DNA of 64,000 nt from Colimorpha sp045597845 (lineage in GTDB: Bacteria; Bacteroidota; Bacteroidia; Bacteroidales; P3): NCBI GenBank assembly GCA_045597845.1, contig JAZLKZ010000121.1, positions 1 to 64,000 on the forward strand. The letters run 5' to 3'. The position numbers and the translations under genes are program-made. Below are positions 7,416 through 17,836 of this stretch, in pieces (the first letter of the stretch is position 1; every line of letters begins with the position of its first letter). The notes below the pieces were generated by a model that saw only the letters and a program-made list of their open reading frames with translations, made no database searches and was not told the origin of the DNA.

Positions 7416-9086
7416 TCACTTAACCAAAACCCATTTCTTTTCCTCGTTCACCATTATCACATTGTGAATTCTCAGGAATGATAGCAGATTCGTGATCTTG
7501 TTCTTCTTCTGCTGTTCCGACAAGACATCCGACAACTTGTTCATCAGCAGCTCGTCTATCTCCGATCGGCTTGCTGCTCCAAACTTCTCAAGATATTGCA
7601 CAATCAATCTGCGGAAGTACTCGTCGTCAAAGCTCTTATTCTTCATATACGTCGATTTCAAGCCCACGTTGCCAGTATTCTTTGTAACGACTTTCGAAAG
7701 GAACAACCCATTTTTACGCCCCTCAACGTATTTCTTCTTTCGCAGATACTTAATCTCTTTGTCTCCCAATTTCTTTTGCTTCTGCACCTTGTCGAGCAGA
7801 ATCAAGTCCGACATAGACAAATCTGGCACACTGACCAATATCCTTGCAAACTGCTCATTAATAACCTTGCCCTCGATATCAACAGTCACCATCCCTCCCG
7901 AGGTGTCATATTCCGGCATGGGGAAGAAACGCTTCTTCTGCTGCTCGAACAATTTCTTGATGCCGCCACCTTCCGTATCCACCATGTGCACATTCCTCAT
8001 TGCCTCAACCAAGAACGGATTCCGATAGATGGATTCAGGACTATTGTCCAGCACCACCTTTTCCACCGACTCGGGCAGAAACACCCCGTGGTTGCGGAAC
8101 ACAAGATGGTCGTTCTCATATTCAATCACCTCAATTCTTGCGCCCTTCTCATAGTCTTGGTGAGCGATAGCGTTATTCAACGGTTCACGCAAAGTGAACT
8201 CGTCATATCGGAACAATTTTTCAGGAAAAATGTTGCCACTGATGGTAAACTCGTATGATGTGTTGCGAATCTGATGACCGATGTCTTCAATGGCTAAGAT
8301 CATAGGAATGGAGAATACCTTGAAGTCAAGATTCTCCGCCCGCTCGTTCTTCAGCGTCCACCTTACCTTGCACACCTTCGGCAGCAAGTAGTGTTCCGAC
8401 TCTTCGCGTCCCACCAGGATGATGGTCGCTATGGTTATCTTGCCCTTGATGGTGATATGTGCCTTGTTCAGGAATGTCTTGTCGTCCCATCCGTCCACCT
8501 CCTTGTCCTTGCCGGGATGCACTTCCTTGTATTTCTCGCGAGCTTTCAAGATGGCTGCAGGATCGAGGTCATCAATAGTGGCTTCCGGCAGTATCTGTGC
8601 CGTCCAGTCTTGTTGCAGCAATCCCTCGCTCAATATAACCTCCTCGCGTTCGTATGTCAGAGGGACGAGGTTGTCTTTGATTCTCTGCCAGGCTTTCTTG
8701 TGGGCATACACAGGCCTGCGGGGAAGATGCTTGGGAATGTGAATGACCCATACCACCTTGTGGGTGTCGCTGGTGATGTATTCGTCGATATAAAGACCTT
8801 CCGAAGAAACGTTAGTGCAATTCTCCTTAATCTTATAGACGGCAGAATTGGTATCGAGATTGAACTGCGAGAGGTCTGTACCGACAATCTCCAGCGTCTT
8901 ATCCTTGACACCGATTACCAGCACGCCACCCTCCATATTTGCGATGCCTGAAACATACGACATCACATCATCCCCCTCATGCCCATTGAAGGAGTTCTTT
9001 AGATTCTTCATCTCTTTCCAATCGCACATCTCATCCTCTACAGGATAGTGTGCAATCAAGAAATCTCGTAATTCTTTCTCTGTCAT
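7416..9086 (-). CDS. AlbA_2 / GHKL-type ATP-binding protein (Schlafen-like AAA_4 group)
   Basis: 556 aa. The N-terminal about 130 residues are an AlbA_2 (Schlafen AAA_4) domain, with CDWKEMKNL near residue 20 and GIANMEGGVLVIGVKD near 48-63. The C-terminal half has an HATPase_c_4-type segment, FTLREPLNNAIAHQDYEKGA near residue 295, followed by GGGIKKLFEQQ and a winged-helix-like tail. Proteins of this group are annotated as putative transcriptional regulators, and some members occur in phage-defence islands; the biochemical role here is unknown. It lies 163 bp downstream of the DrmB-like gene on the same strand, so it may be a distal member of that operon or have its own promoter. Confidence 0.8.
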   Translation of the reverse strand: MTEKELRDFLIAHYPVEDEMCDWKEMKNLKNSFNGHEGDDVMSYVSGIANMEGGVLVIGVKDKTLEIVGTDLSQFNLDTNSAVYKIKENCTNVSSEGLYIDEYITSDTHKVVWVIHIPKHLPRRPVYAHKKAWQRIKDNLVPLTYEREEVILSEGLLQQDWTAQILPEATIDDLDPAAILKAREKYKEVHPGKDKEVDGWDDKTFLNKAHITIKGKITIATIILVGREESEHYLLPKVCKVRWTLKNERAENLDFKVFSIPMILAIEDIGHQIRNTSYEFTISGNIFPEKLFRYDEFTLREPLNNAIAHQDYEKGARIEVIEYENDHLVFRNHGVFLPESVEKVVLDNSPESIYRNPFLVEAMRNVHMVDTEGGGIKKLFEQQKKRFFPMPEYDTSGGMVTVDIEGKVINEQFARILVSVPDLSMSDLILLDKVQKQKKLGDKEIKYLRKKKYVEGRKNGLFLSKVVTKNTGNVGLKSTYMKNKSFDDEYFRRLIVQYLEKFGAASRSEIDELLMNKLSDVLSEQQKKNKITNLLSFLRIHNVIMVNEEKKWVLVK

Positions 9087-9249
9087 ATTTCGTTTTACAT
9101 TTTTTTTCTATAACTTCTTTCCACGTAAATTATTACTTCACTCATCCAATAGTAGGATAGGTGCCTGTCTCCCAGCACAACACACGCGAGTGTATTCAGG
9201 TATTGCTTGATCTTTCATCGGGAATTATTGTTGCGTTGCTTTTGCTATT

Positions 9250-11376
9250 TTAAAGCATTTCTTTGAAATACCCGAAGTTCTCATCAACCAACGCTCTACG
9301 ATCCAATCCCAAGTTGCGTTTCTCACATGATGTTTCCGAAACCAAACAGCACGAAAAACAAGCTGCAAGATTCAATTGGTCTTCATTTTCCCAGCATAGG
9401 GGATCGGAAGAGCATTCTTTGGCATTGTTTATCGCCCTTTTTATTATTTTCTCGATGAGTCGAGGTTGCCCTTGCCATACGAGTCCACCCATACTTCCTT
9501 CTGTACCATCTACTGTGTAAATCAATACACCACACATTCTATCCGAATAATAAAGTCTCTCTTGAAGGCTTGCAGTTGGATATCCGCAGGAAAATTCCAG
9601 CTCTTTCATAATAATGTGAGAGAAAGTGTGTAGCAGATAAAACTTTGATGCTCCATATTGATCAATTTCCGCCTTCAATGCTTTACCGATTTCACCTTCA
9701 GGTTGATTATATCGAGTTTTAAAAAGCTCGTTATACTTTGCCATCCATCGGTCAACAGCGTCTTTGTTGAACTCAAAGAACAGTCCTTCTCCCATGCTCT
9801 GATTAGCCGGCAATGAATACACCTTTTCAACTGGCTCATTAAAAATCCTTTGACCTTCGTTTCGAACCACTGTTCCGCCAATTCTCATGGGAACAGGCAT
9901 TGATACTCTGCTAAATCCCAGCTGGGTTAGTGTCATTGCGAGTGTGTCAACTTGCTGTATTTTCTTAAAGTAAGGCTTTAGGTCGGTTGGTAAATCAATA
10001 TCTTTGAATTCTAGATTAGGAGTCTGTGGCAAAGACTCCGAGTGACTTGCAAACACTCTATACTCCTCAAAACGATATTGCTCGTGTGTGTCTTTTGAAA
10101 CCTCTTTAACCGCCAGAAAGTGATTCTTGATGATTTCAGCCTGTTCTTGGGTGATATCGATTTCACTATCATAAGCCTTTTCAACGATATCCATTTGCTC
10201 CATATAGGTTTCTTTCGTAAGGTTAGGTTTGCGTTCCAACGCCTTAGGATACCACCTAGTATTAAGCAAATCCAACACTTTCTGAAGTAATGGCCCCAAT
10301 ATCTCGTCAGGCATATACTTTGGTGGAATATATAGACTGTTAAACGAATCTGCATAATACACACTGTTACTGGTCACTAGAGCCATTTGCATAACACTTT
10401 TTGTCCCGTTAACATCTTTGCATGGTTCATCCGACTTTGTTCCATATCCGTTCCACGGAGTATCTCCTTTACAATAAGGATGAATATTCATAATACCTTC
10501 CAGTCCATGAGTCTTACCGCATTTTTTGCATTTCAATGTACCCCAACTTTCAGAGTTGTTTCTGTTCTCAATCCATTGAAGTTCATGTCGACCTCCTTTC
10601 TCACAATCTTGACATGGATAATCGAACAATTCGAATCCAGCAGGTTTCTTCATATCCTCCATTTTATGATCTATTCCTGCACAGAACAATTCATACCATG
10701 GAATATCTGAAATATGCCCATTCTTGCAAATCAACAAAATAGGTATTTGAACCAGCGTGTCATATATGTCTATAAGTTGGTTATTGTCTTTGAATGATCG
10801 ATTTGTGTTAGTGTAAGGATCTCTTGGAGGAGCAAAGTATTGTAGTTTTGTATCTCCCGTCTTTTGTTTCCATAAGCTCTCCCATTCTTCTAATGGCTTG
10901 AAGTATTTTTCTTTTCTACTATAAAACCATCTCGGGAAATGAATTGCGGGGATATAGAAATGATCCGGCTTCAATTCATGTCCTGTATTCTCTTTGCAAC
11001 GTAGATATAAGGGATGATCCTTTTCTTTTGGATAATTCCAATTGCTCAGGGATAGGTGAGGAACGTCTATTAGATATTTTAATTGGGGAATTCCTTGATT
11101 GTCTTTCAAAAAGACCACAAATCGAGGGTCGTTTATTATATCAACGCCAGCAAATCTTGACAAATACTCAGGATCTGGATCTTTATTATTATTGCTATCG
11201 CGATAGTTTTCTATCTGTTTGTTCAAATCCCTAACGAATCCCCAAAATGAAACGGATTTGGGCATAATAAAAAAACCCGCCTTCGTGGTAACTATTGAAC
11301 CAACTCCTGCATTTGAGGATAGTACCTTATATTTTCCAATACCTTGATTGTATTGTATATCTTTATGTATTTCCAT
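9250..11376 (-). CDS. drmB: DrmB-like DUF1998 protein
   Basis: 708 aa, last gene of the tight defence operon. The central region has zinc-binding cysteine pairs: YPCQDC near residue 250 and LKCKKCGKTHG near 283. The C-terminus carries the DUF1998 pattern: LLHTFSHIIMKELEFSCGYP near 580-600, ERLYYSD, GSMGGLVWQG, and the cysteine cluster CFSCCLVSETSCEKRNLGLD near 665-685. In DISARM, DrmB is the DUF1998 protein that partners the DrmA helicase. It starts one base after the stop of the DrmA-like gene, the same order as in known systems. The family call is by motif and neighbourhood; full-length homology was not tested. Confidence 0.85.
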   Translation of the reverse strand: MEIHKDIQYNQGIGKYKVLSSNAGVGSIVTTKAGFFIMPKSVSFWGFVRDLNKQIENYRDSNNNKDPDPEYLSRFAGVDIINDPRFVVFLKDNQGIPQLKYLIDVPHLSLSNWNYPKEKDHPLYLRCKENTGHELKPDHFYIPAIHFPRWFYSRKEKYFKPLEEWESLWKQKTGDTKLQYFAPPRDPYTNTNRSFKDNNQLIDIYDTLVQIPILLICKNGHISDIPWYELFCAGIDHKMEDMKKPAGFELFDYPCQDCEKGGRHELQWIENRNNSESWGTLKCKKCGKTHGLEGIMNIHPYCKGDTPWNGYGTKSDEPCKDVNGTKSVMQMALVTSNSVYYADSFNSLYIPPKYMPDEILGPLLQKVLDLLNTRWYPKALERKPNLTKETYMEQMDIVEKAYDSEIDITQEQAEIIKNHFLAVKEVSKDTHEQYRFEEYRVFASHSESLPQTPNLEFKDIDLPTDLKPYFKKIQQVDTLAMTLTQLGFSRVSMPVPMRIGGTVVRNEGQRIFNEPVEKVYSLPANQSMGEGLFFEFNKDAVDRWMAKYNELFKTRYNQPEGEIGKALKAEIDQYGASKFYLLHTFSHIIMKELEFSCGYPTASLQERLYYSDRMCGVLIYTVDGTEGSMGGLVWQGQPRLIEKIIKRAINNAKECSSDPLCWENEDQLNLAACFSCCLVSETSCEKRNLGLDRRALVDENFGYFKEML

Positions 11377-11377
11377 A

Positions 11378-14300
11378 TCACTTGTCTTTTATGTTTAATA
11401 CTGCTTCGGATTCAACTGTTCGTAGTGACATCGGAACAGCCCACATATAATCAGCTTCATCATCAAGATATGCATCTAATGCCAAGAATAAGTCTTTCCA
11501 TTTTACTCTCTGCCGGCCAGTAGAATTAAGGAAATCTGACCCAGAATACCGAAGGTGATATTCTCCTTGTTGTTGGTTGTCTACCAACCCTTGCCAATTG
11601 TTTAAGGCCTCTTCGATAAACAGTTCGATGTACTCCTCTAGCTCCTTTGTGAGAAGCTCTTTCAATTCACTTGAGAGTTTGTTTGTCCTTTCTAAACGTT
11701 CTCTAAAATACACATACATTTCGTTCTTGATTTTAGTCTGCATCTGTACTGAAAGGGTCGAAGCATTTTCAACATTGGCAAGATTGTCATAATGATGTCG
11801 AATCATTGCCGCATTGTATAAAGGCAGATACTTGTTAACTGATTTTTTTGAGAAAGGCGTAATTGAAATAGGCTCTACGTAGTAATACAATTTCTCGTGA
11901 AACTCCCTGAATCGCTCAAAATGGGACAAATCTCTTGCTCTAAAAGGATTGTGCAATGTAATTACAAGTCCAAGTTTATTTCGAGCTACACGGCTGCTAG
12001 CCTGAATATATTCCGCAATATTCCTAGGCATTGAATTCATAATGATTGTGTTGAATCTGTCCACATCCAATCCGACGGAAATCATGTTTGTGGCAAGTAT
12101 CAAGTCTGGTGGGGTGGTTCCATGAATCCACTCTGTTTTTGCATCATTCTGATGGGGTAATCTATCTGTCGATTTCCAATGCTTCCCAACCTTTTCAAGC
12201 TCATTTACGACCTCAGCTCCCGAAAGTCTGCCTGTAAGTTCTGATTTGCTAAATGAAGAATCATAACCATATAGACACTCCAATTTGTCGCTATATCGTA
12301 AAACACGTTTAAATAAACGGCGCGTGTATTTTGTGAATTCGGTATAGAACTGGGCATCGGTTTTTCCGACTTCTTTCAAACTATTGAAATAATCAATAAT
12401 AGAATGATAAAAGTCCATCGCCTCTTCAACAGCTCTTTCAGAAAGACGTGACGCATACTCTTTTTCAAACAGTGCGCGATGAACAAACATGGTCGCAACC
12501 AAACGCATTTGAGTGGTCATATGTGTTCTTCCAGTGGGAAGTATCCCTATATATTTCCTTTTGGAAACAAACTGTACTTCACCATCGACTTTTTTGCGCT
12601 GATAGAATGAGAAAAACGAATCGTCATAATCAATACCAGGCTTGGGGAAGATGCTTACATCCCTATCATAGAGTGCTCGGATTTGTAATTCAGTATTCCT
12701 GGTAGTTGCCGTTGATGATATTATCTTTGGACGGATTATTTGGTTCAAACCATCTTTATAAGAACAAAGCTGGTCGATAGCACATTCAAACAAACTAACA
12801 GCTGAACCAAGCGGACCGAGTAACAGATGCAACTCGTCTTGAATGATTAACGAAGGTGGCAGATTATTTAGCCCGCCTTTCCCAAATAGTCTTCTTGAAT
12901 CTTGTTTCTCTTTCGATGTAGAAACCCTATGGCCGAGCATTGCAAATTTATCCACAGTGCCAAAAAGCAATGTGGGAGGCTCTTGATAGATATACTCGTC
13001 ACACAACTTTACGGGAAGCACATCGGAAAAAGTACAGTCAATATTGTCGCATCTAAATATGATTTTAGGATCGGACACAGTACCTTTGTTTTGGTATTTT
13101 AATGGTTTACCACAACATGGACACAAATCTAAGGGTATTTTTGATTCACGCCGCCTTCCTAAATCATCTATGGTATTCCATTTTTGGCATTCATCAGAAA
13201 GGGATTTTGCATTGTTTGGAAGTGAATCGTCTCCAACATAGAGTCCAATCGAAATAGGCTCGTTCCCTAATGCATATATGTTCCATCGGCGCAATTGCTC
13301 TAATGCCAATATTAAACGCATAGCACGTTGGAATTGCTGTGTGGCAAGAAGTCGAAGTGTATATCTCATTATCGCGGTCGTCCCACCTCCGTTTTTTGGT
13401 TGTTGTCTGCGACGGCAAATGATGGAAAGTGCAATAATACCCAAATATGCTTCGGTCTTACCGCCACCAGTAGGGAACCAAACCAAATCAACAAGTTCAT
13501 TTCTGTACTTCCATTTAGGATCGTTCTTGCGCTGAATGATACCATCAAGATTAAGCAGGATGAAAGCCAGCTGAAAAGGTCTCCAAGCTGCAGATGTATT
13601 CCCAAACAAGTGATCATCTGCACGTTCTTTGTAGAAATCAAAATTTGTTTCTTTGTCAGTCGACCTTTTACTATGCCATAATTGAATAAACATGGCAGAA
13701 TTCATCAAACGAAAACACATCATGTTGTCAGCGTTCCCTTCAAGAATTAGTCTTATGTTTTCCGCCATTCTTTCACAGTCTTTCTGACATTTGTCAAGAT
13801 TTTCAAAACCAATCCGCTGGTCTCCTTGCTCTCCTTTCAACACATCTCTTTGCTTTTCGATCCATGCTTGGTATTTGCTTACAAATCCATGTAAATGGGA
13901 AATGATTTCATTGTCTGTAGCATCCGAAAAAAGAGATAGCCACTTAAACTCCAACGCGCGCTGATCTTCTAAAATAGGCCGAGGTACTAGTATGCCGTTT
14001 TCTTTCACATATGAAAACTTATCGCGAGGGATAGGCTCAACATCTGGTGTCTCAAAAGAAGGGATGAACTCGGAACGAACCCATTTCTTACTTTCAGTTA
14101 TCTTCCAATCCACTGAACATAAATGGCCTACTGCGTAATCTTTAATCGAACGATACAGATAATTCAAGTGCTCAACATCTTCTTGACGACCGTTATTCGT
14201 TCTTTCTTGGTATGGAGCCAACAGACCACTTTCAATCTTGATTTGAACTCCGAAAAAGCAACGTTCATTAACTTTTTCCGTGACAATGGAAAAATAATGA

Positions 14301-15460
14301 TCAGATGATTCTACAAATGGTGTTGAACTATTTTCAAGTTGTACTTTGAAATACACTTTGTTAGTAGAGCTGTTAGCTAATCTGGAGACCTGTAACCATA
14401 CGGATAATCTGCGAAGATATTCCGACTTTTCTTCATCGTTACCCCCAAAAAGGACATTTAGATTTTCGTGCTCGCGTGGTGAATAGATGACTTTATTACC
14501 AACCTTATTCAAATCAATTCCACTCAAATCTATTGTCTTGCAAAATGTATGAGATTGCCAAAAACCAAACGACTTGTTGTTACAAATATTCATCGCATCT
14601 TCGAGATAGGATAAATATGTTTCATATCGTTCAATTTCTTTTATCCTGCTATTGATAGATGTTAATTCCCCGTCAGTCAAATAGGTGTCTTTGAAATATT
14701 TCAGTTTCCGCCAAAGACGTTCTTTGTACGACTTAAGATATCTGTAATTATCGCCGATTTGTTCGTACTCTCTATCGGTGGTTTCATCTGGATTAAGAGC
14801 AACTTTTTTGCACGACTCTTTATTTACTGAAAGAATAGTGTCTTTTACTGTCTTTATTTCCTTGGTAATATCCCTTGTGAGTCGGATGCCACCTTCTGTT
14901 ATTGCGAAACATTGGTCAAGTTGCGTCTTATACTCATCAAAGAATGTCTTAAACCCATCTTCATCTTCGATTTTTATGACAATGTTACAACATTCTTTAT
15001 TTGAGATTTTAGTGTAATAACGCCCTGAAATTGTAACTGATAAATCAGTTGGAAGGAGAGGGGCTCCTTTCTTATCCAGACAACACGAAACTCCTATTGT
15101 TGTAGGGAATCGTTGACTTAGAGAGTATAAGTCTTCTTCATCTGCGCCTAATCGATTTACTTTTTCGTCAAGTTCTTCACTGCTATTATCATCCAACGAT
15201 TCTTGATATATGGAATCACTCTCCACTTCTGATTCATCCGTCTTTGGAGTTGCAGTTGCGCTATCTAAAGAAGTGTTTTCTGCCACTTTTCTTTGTGGAA
15301 ATAAAACAGCAGTACTATATAATGAACCAGGCGTAGTATTAATAACCTCTTCACCAATGCCATTATCATTGATATAACCAAAATGGTCATTGCATCCGCC
15401 AGGGCCTTCCATTTGTTCCCTCAGGAACTTTTCAAGGGAGTTTCGTTTTGTCTGAATCAT
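11378..15460 (-). CDS. drmA: DrmA-like helicase
   Basis: 1,360-aa large helicase. Walker A is WFPTGGGKTEAYLG near residue 657. The DEAH-like motif II is IIQDELHLLLGPLGS near 868. Motif III is SSTATTRN near 911, and the C-terminal helicase motif is YIQASSRVARNKLG near 1150. A zinc ribbon (CPCCGKPL with FRCDNIDC) is inserted near 778-805. The GGGKTEAYLG and QDELHLLLGP versions of the motifs are those of DISARM DrmA. The first about 600 residues are a long N-terminal region with coiled-coil-like stretches. Its start overlaps the end of the upstream gene by 29 bp, so expression is coupled. The expected role is DNA translocation or unwinding together with DrmB. Confidence 0.87.
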   Translation of the reverse strand: MIQTKRNSLEKFLREQMEGPGGCNDHFGYINDNGIGEEVINTTPGSLYSTAVLFPQRKVAENTSLDSATATPKTDESEVESDSIYQESLDDNSSEELDEKVNRLGADEEDLYSLSQRFPTTIGVSCCLDKKGAPLLPTDLSVTISGRYYTKISNKECCNIVIKIEDEDGFKTFFDEYKTQLDQCFAITEGGIRLTRDITKEIKTVKDTILSVNKESCKKVALNPDETTDREYEQIGDNYRYLKSYKERLWRKLKYFKDTYLTDGELTSINSRIKEIERYETYLSYLEDAMNICNNKSFGFWQSHTFCKTIDLSGIDLNKVGNKVIYSPREHENLNVLFGGNDEEKSEYLRRLSVWLQVSRLANSSTNKVYFKVQLENSSTPFVESSDHYFSIVTEKVNERCFFGVQIKIESGLLAPYQERTNNGRQEDVEHLNYLYRSIKDYAVGHLCSVDWKITESKKWVRSEFIPSFETPDVEPIPRDKFSYVKENGILVPRPILEDQRALEFKWLSLFSDATDNEIISHLHGFVSKYQAWIEKQRDVLKGEQGDQRIGFENLDKCQKDCERMAENIRLILEGNADNMMCFRLMNSAMFIQLWHSKRSTDKETNFDFYKERADDHLFGNTSAAWRPFQLAFILLNLDGIIQRKNDPKWKYRNELVDLVWFPTGGGKTEAYLGIIALSIICRRRQQPKNGGGTTAIMRYTLRLLATQQFQRAMRLILALEQLRRWNIYALGNEPISIGLYVGDDSLPNNAKSLSDECQKWNTIDDLGRRRESKIPLDLCPCCGKPLKYQNKGTVSDPKIIFRCDNIDCTFSDVLPVKLCDEYIYQEPPTLLFGTVDKFAMLGHRVSTSKEKQDSRRLFGKGGLNNLPPSLIIQDELHLLLGPLGSAVSLFECAIDQLCSYKDGLNQIIRPKIISSTATTRNTELQIRALYDRDVSIFPKPGIDYDDSFFSFYQRKKVDGEVQFVSKRKYIGILPTGRTHMTTQMRLVATMFVHRALFEKEYASRLSERAVEEAMDFYHSIIDYFNSLKEVGKTDAQFYTEFTKYTRRLFKRVLRYSDKLECLYGYDSSFSKSELTGRLSGAEVVNELEKVGKHWKSTDRLPHQNDAKTEWIHGTTPPDLILATNMISVGLDVDRFNTIIMNSMPRNIAEYIQASSRVARNKLGLVITLHNPFRARDLSHFERFREFHEKLYYYVEPISITPFSKKSVNKYLPLYNAAMIRHHYDNLANVENASTLSVQMQTKIKNEMYVYFRERLERTNKLSSELKELLTKELEEYIELFIEEALNNWQGLVDNQQQGEYHLRYSGSDFLNSTGRQRVKWKDLFLALDAYLDDEADYMWAVPMSLRTVESEAVLNIKDK

Positions 15461-17834
15461 ATACTATTACTATAAATGGTTTCAAATTGATGTCAAATAA
15501 TTGTATCAACATTTTAATTTCTGATGCACTGTTTATTTCGAGTAAAGTAAGTATCTCGGAATGTTCGTCAAATAAATCATCAAAACTACCGTCATTAATA
15601 GGTGAAGTTAATATAGATTGAAGTAATGATTCAATTTGATTGTTTAACATCCTAGTATTACTATTTTTTAGCAGTTTCTTGGTCAGAATAACTCTATGAT
15701 AAGGGGATCCCAAACTAAAACCCAGAAAAGACAATAAACTGTTTTGACTTCTCCTGCTTCTCGGCAAAATCATCGGATAGTCAAAATCAGTCCAACGCTC
15801 AAAACCTTTCAACGAAATATCTTTGTCTTTTGGGAATATTGCTTCATAAGTTTTTTCCAGCCCCAACTCATCTACTTTTCTTTTAAGAAGATATTTCCAG
15901 AGTTCTATTCCAGAATTAATCTGTTCCTCTGATAATCCATATTGAGAGTCTCTTCGGATAAAAGACTCAGCTTTAAGATCGGAATCAGTCCTCTTTATTA
16001 AATTGTCTTTTATCTGTTCTACAAGATCATCTAATAATTGTATCTTCACGTCTTTTAGCATAAGAGCCTTCTTCCCTTCCACCTCAGAAACAACGCCTTG
16101 GAACTGACTTTTTTCATGTAACAACTCTTTTAGACTAGATACACATAAGCGATCACCATCACTGTATAGGACACGCTCCGACAGAAGCTTTTTGATAGTA
16201 TTATGATCATTAAACACGATAGAACACCTTTCTGCCATGTACTCACGAGCATCGGCTTCTGCTTCGTCCAAGTTACTTATAATATTGGGTATTACCGGCT
16301 TTTTTATGTTTCTTTTATTCCAACCAATAAGCTCACTTCTAAACGAAGAGAAAAGCAATCCGTTAAGATCCTTATCGTAAAAATATCTGTTCCACTCATA
16401 GTAATTATTATGAGTGAGCCTATTTATGATAGTCAATCCATGTTGCCCATCTTTCAAAGGAAGAGGATCAAAAGAATTTGGATAAGTCTTGTATTTTTCG
16501 TCTGTGTATCTGAAAGAAAACAAAATAACGAGTTCTACATATAATCCATCTCTAAGTTGGTTGAAATCGACTATGTAAACTTTTCTTGTTTCCGAGGAGA
16601 ATATTTTTCTTATGATATCTTTATATACTTTGTTTATGCCTGGAGGGAGAACAAAAGCAACTGTGTGGTAATGGTTCAGTTCATCAATAAGCCGAAGCTT
16701 AATTTCCTCATCCCAGAAATGCTTATAGTAATTGAGAAATGATTTAACGTCTTGAGGAATAGAAATACCCGTCTCTTCTTCACACTCTTCTATAAAAGCG
16801 TTTTGCGTTGCATATGTAAACGCCAAGGATAGACTGTTCTTGATCCTATAATTATGTGGAAGGTCATCAAAAAACGAATCAATATTAGATGTGAAAATAT
16901 CACGTTCATCAGAATCGATCATTCTGAATTGACCTTGTTTTGGATCTCTGTCAAAAAACAGATCTAATTCTTCAGGTGTAAAAGTAATAAAGCCATCGAA
17001 GTCATTGAACCTCTTAATCTCTCGTTTTAACAGATTTGATACAATTGTCTCTTTGATGTTTTGTTTTGCATAATACAAACGAAAAGGCTGTTCTGAAATG
17101 TAAAACACAAAACAGTTTTTTATACCCACCCCATATTGATTCAGACGTTCCAATTGATCCAAATTATACGAATAGGTTGTTTTACCTCTATTTTGAGAAT
17201 GAAAAACGAAGATGTTTTCAATGTTAGGCACGTTATTTCTGTTACTCCTAATTGTCGCTTCGACATCGTCTGCCGTTTGATCACAGGTTACTATTGCACT
17301 GTAGTCACTATATAAAAAGTCTGTCGCGTACAATTGCTCAAGCCATGGGTTTTTGTCTTGCTTTCTTGTTGTTATATCTTTTTCTTGAACAACAAATAAA
17401 GACTTCCCTGCGGTTTCATTCTCAATTGTTCTATTCCCAAATAGTTTTAAAAGCTTTGTATAATATGCCCTTTCCTCCTGAAGAACCTTAAATCGCTTGT
17501 GCTTTGAAGACACGCCCACGGGTAGTACTATGGGGCCAGTCGTTTTCTTTTTGGCAATTGAAAAAAACTTCGATGAATATGTGAAGGCAACCTTTTGAAT
17601 TAAAAAACGCACCAACAGTTCTCGCGCCCAATCGGGACATGTAGGCAAATAAATAACATGATAATTAATACCTTGTCCAGGAACTCTTTTTGTGTAATAA
17701 TCGACGATGTTGTTCATTGCACATAAAAAGTTTCGCCCTAAATCTACTTTCGAATGAAACATCATATTACATATGGCAGAAAAGCTGGTGCTTTCTTGCA
17801 TAATTAAATCAGTGAAACCTTTATGTGTGCCCAT
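15432..17834 (-). CDS. DrmE-like 800-aa protein
   Basis: No catalytic motif is obvious. The N-terminal part has alternating strand/helix segments like a Rossmann-type fold (HVIYLPTCPDWARELLVRFL, IENIFVFHSQNRGKTTYSY). The C-terminus is helical (FERWTDFDYPMILPRSRRSQ, then SFLGFSLGSPYHRVI). Length and place directly upstream of a DrmA-like gene match DrmE, the unknown-function component of class 2 DISARM; this call rests on size, context and an impression of similarity, so it is provisional. It starts two bases after the NERD-helicase gene stop and overlaps the DrmA-like gene. Alternative: a system-specific protein unrelated to DrmE. Confidence 0.5.
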   Translation of the reverse strand: MGTHKGFTDLIMQESTSFSAICNMMFHSKVDLGRNFLCAMNNIVDYYTKRVPGQGINYHVIYLPTCPDWARELLVRFLIQKVAFTYSSKFFSIAKKKTTGPIVLPVGVSSKHKRFKVLQEERAYYTKLLKLFGNRTIENETAGKSLFVVQEKDITTRKQDKNPWLEQLYATDFLYSDYSAIVTCDQTADDVEATIRSNRNNVPNIENIFVFHSQNRGKTTYSYNLDQLERLNQYGVGIKNCFVFYISEQPFRLYYAKQNIKETIVSNLLKREIKRFNDFDGFITFTPEELDLFFDRDPKQGQFRMIDSDERDIFTSNIDSFFDDLPHNYRIKNSLSLAFTYATQNAFIEECEEETGISIPQDVKSFLNYYKHFWDEEIKLRLIDELNHYHTVAFVLPPGINKVYKDIIRKIFSSETRKVYIVDFNQLRDGLYVELVILFSFRYTDEKYKTYPNSFDPLPLKDGQHGLTIINRLTHNNYYEWNRYFYDKDLNGLLFSSFRSELIGWNKRNIKKPVIPNIISNLDEAEADAREYMAERCSIVFNDHNTIKKLLSERVLYSDGDRLCVSSLKELLHEKSQFQGVVSEVEGKKALMLKDVKIQLLDDLVEQIKDNLIKRTDSDLKAESFIRRDSQYGLSEEQINSGIELWKYLLKRKVDELGLEKTYEAIFPKDKDISLKGFERWTDFDYPMILPRSRRSQNSLLSFLGFSLGSPYHRVILTKKLLKNSNTRMLNNQIESLLQSILTSPINDGSFDDLFDEHSEILTLLEINSASEIKMLIQLFDINLKPFIVIVYDSDKTKLP

Positions 17835-17836
17835 AG

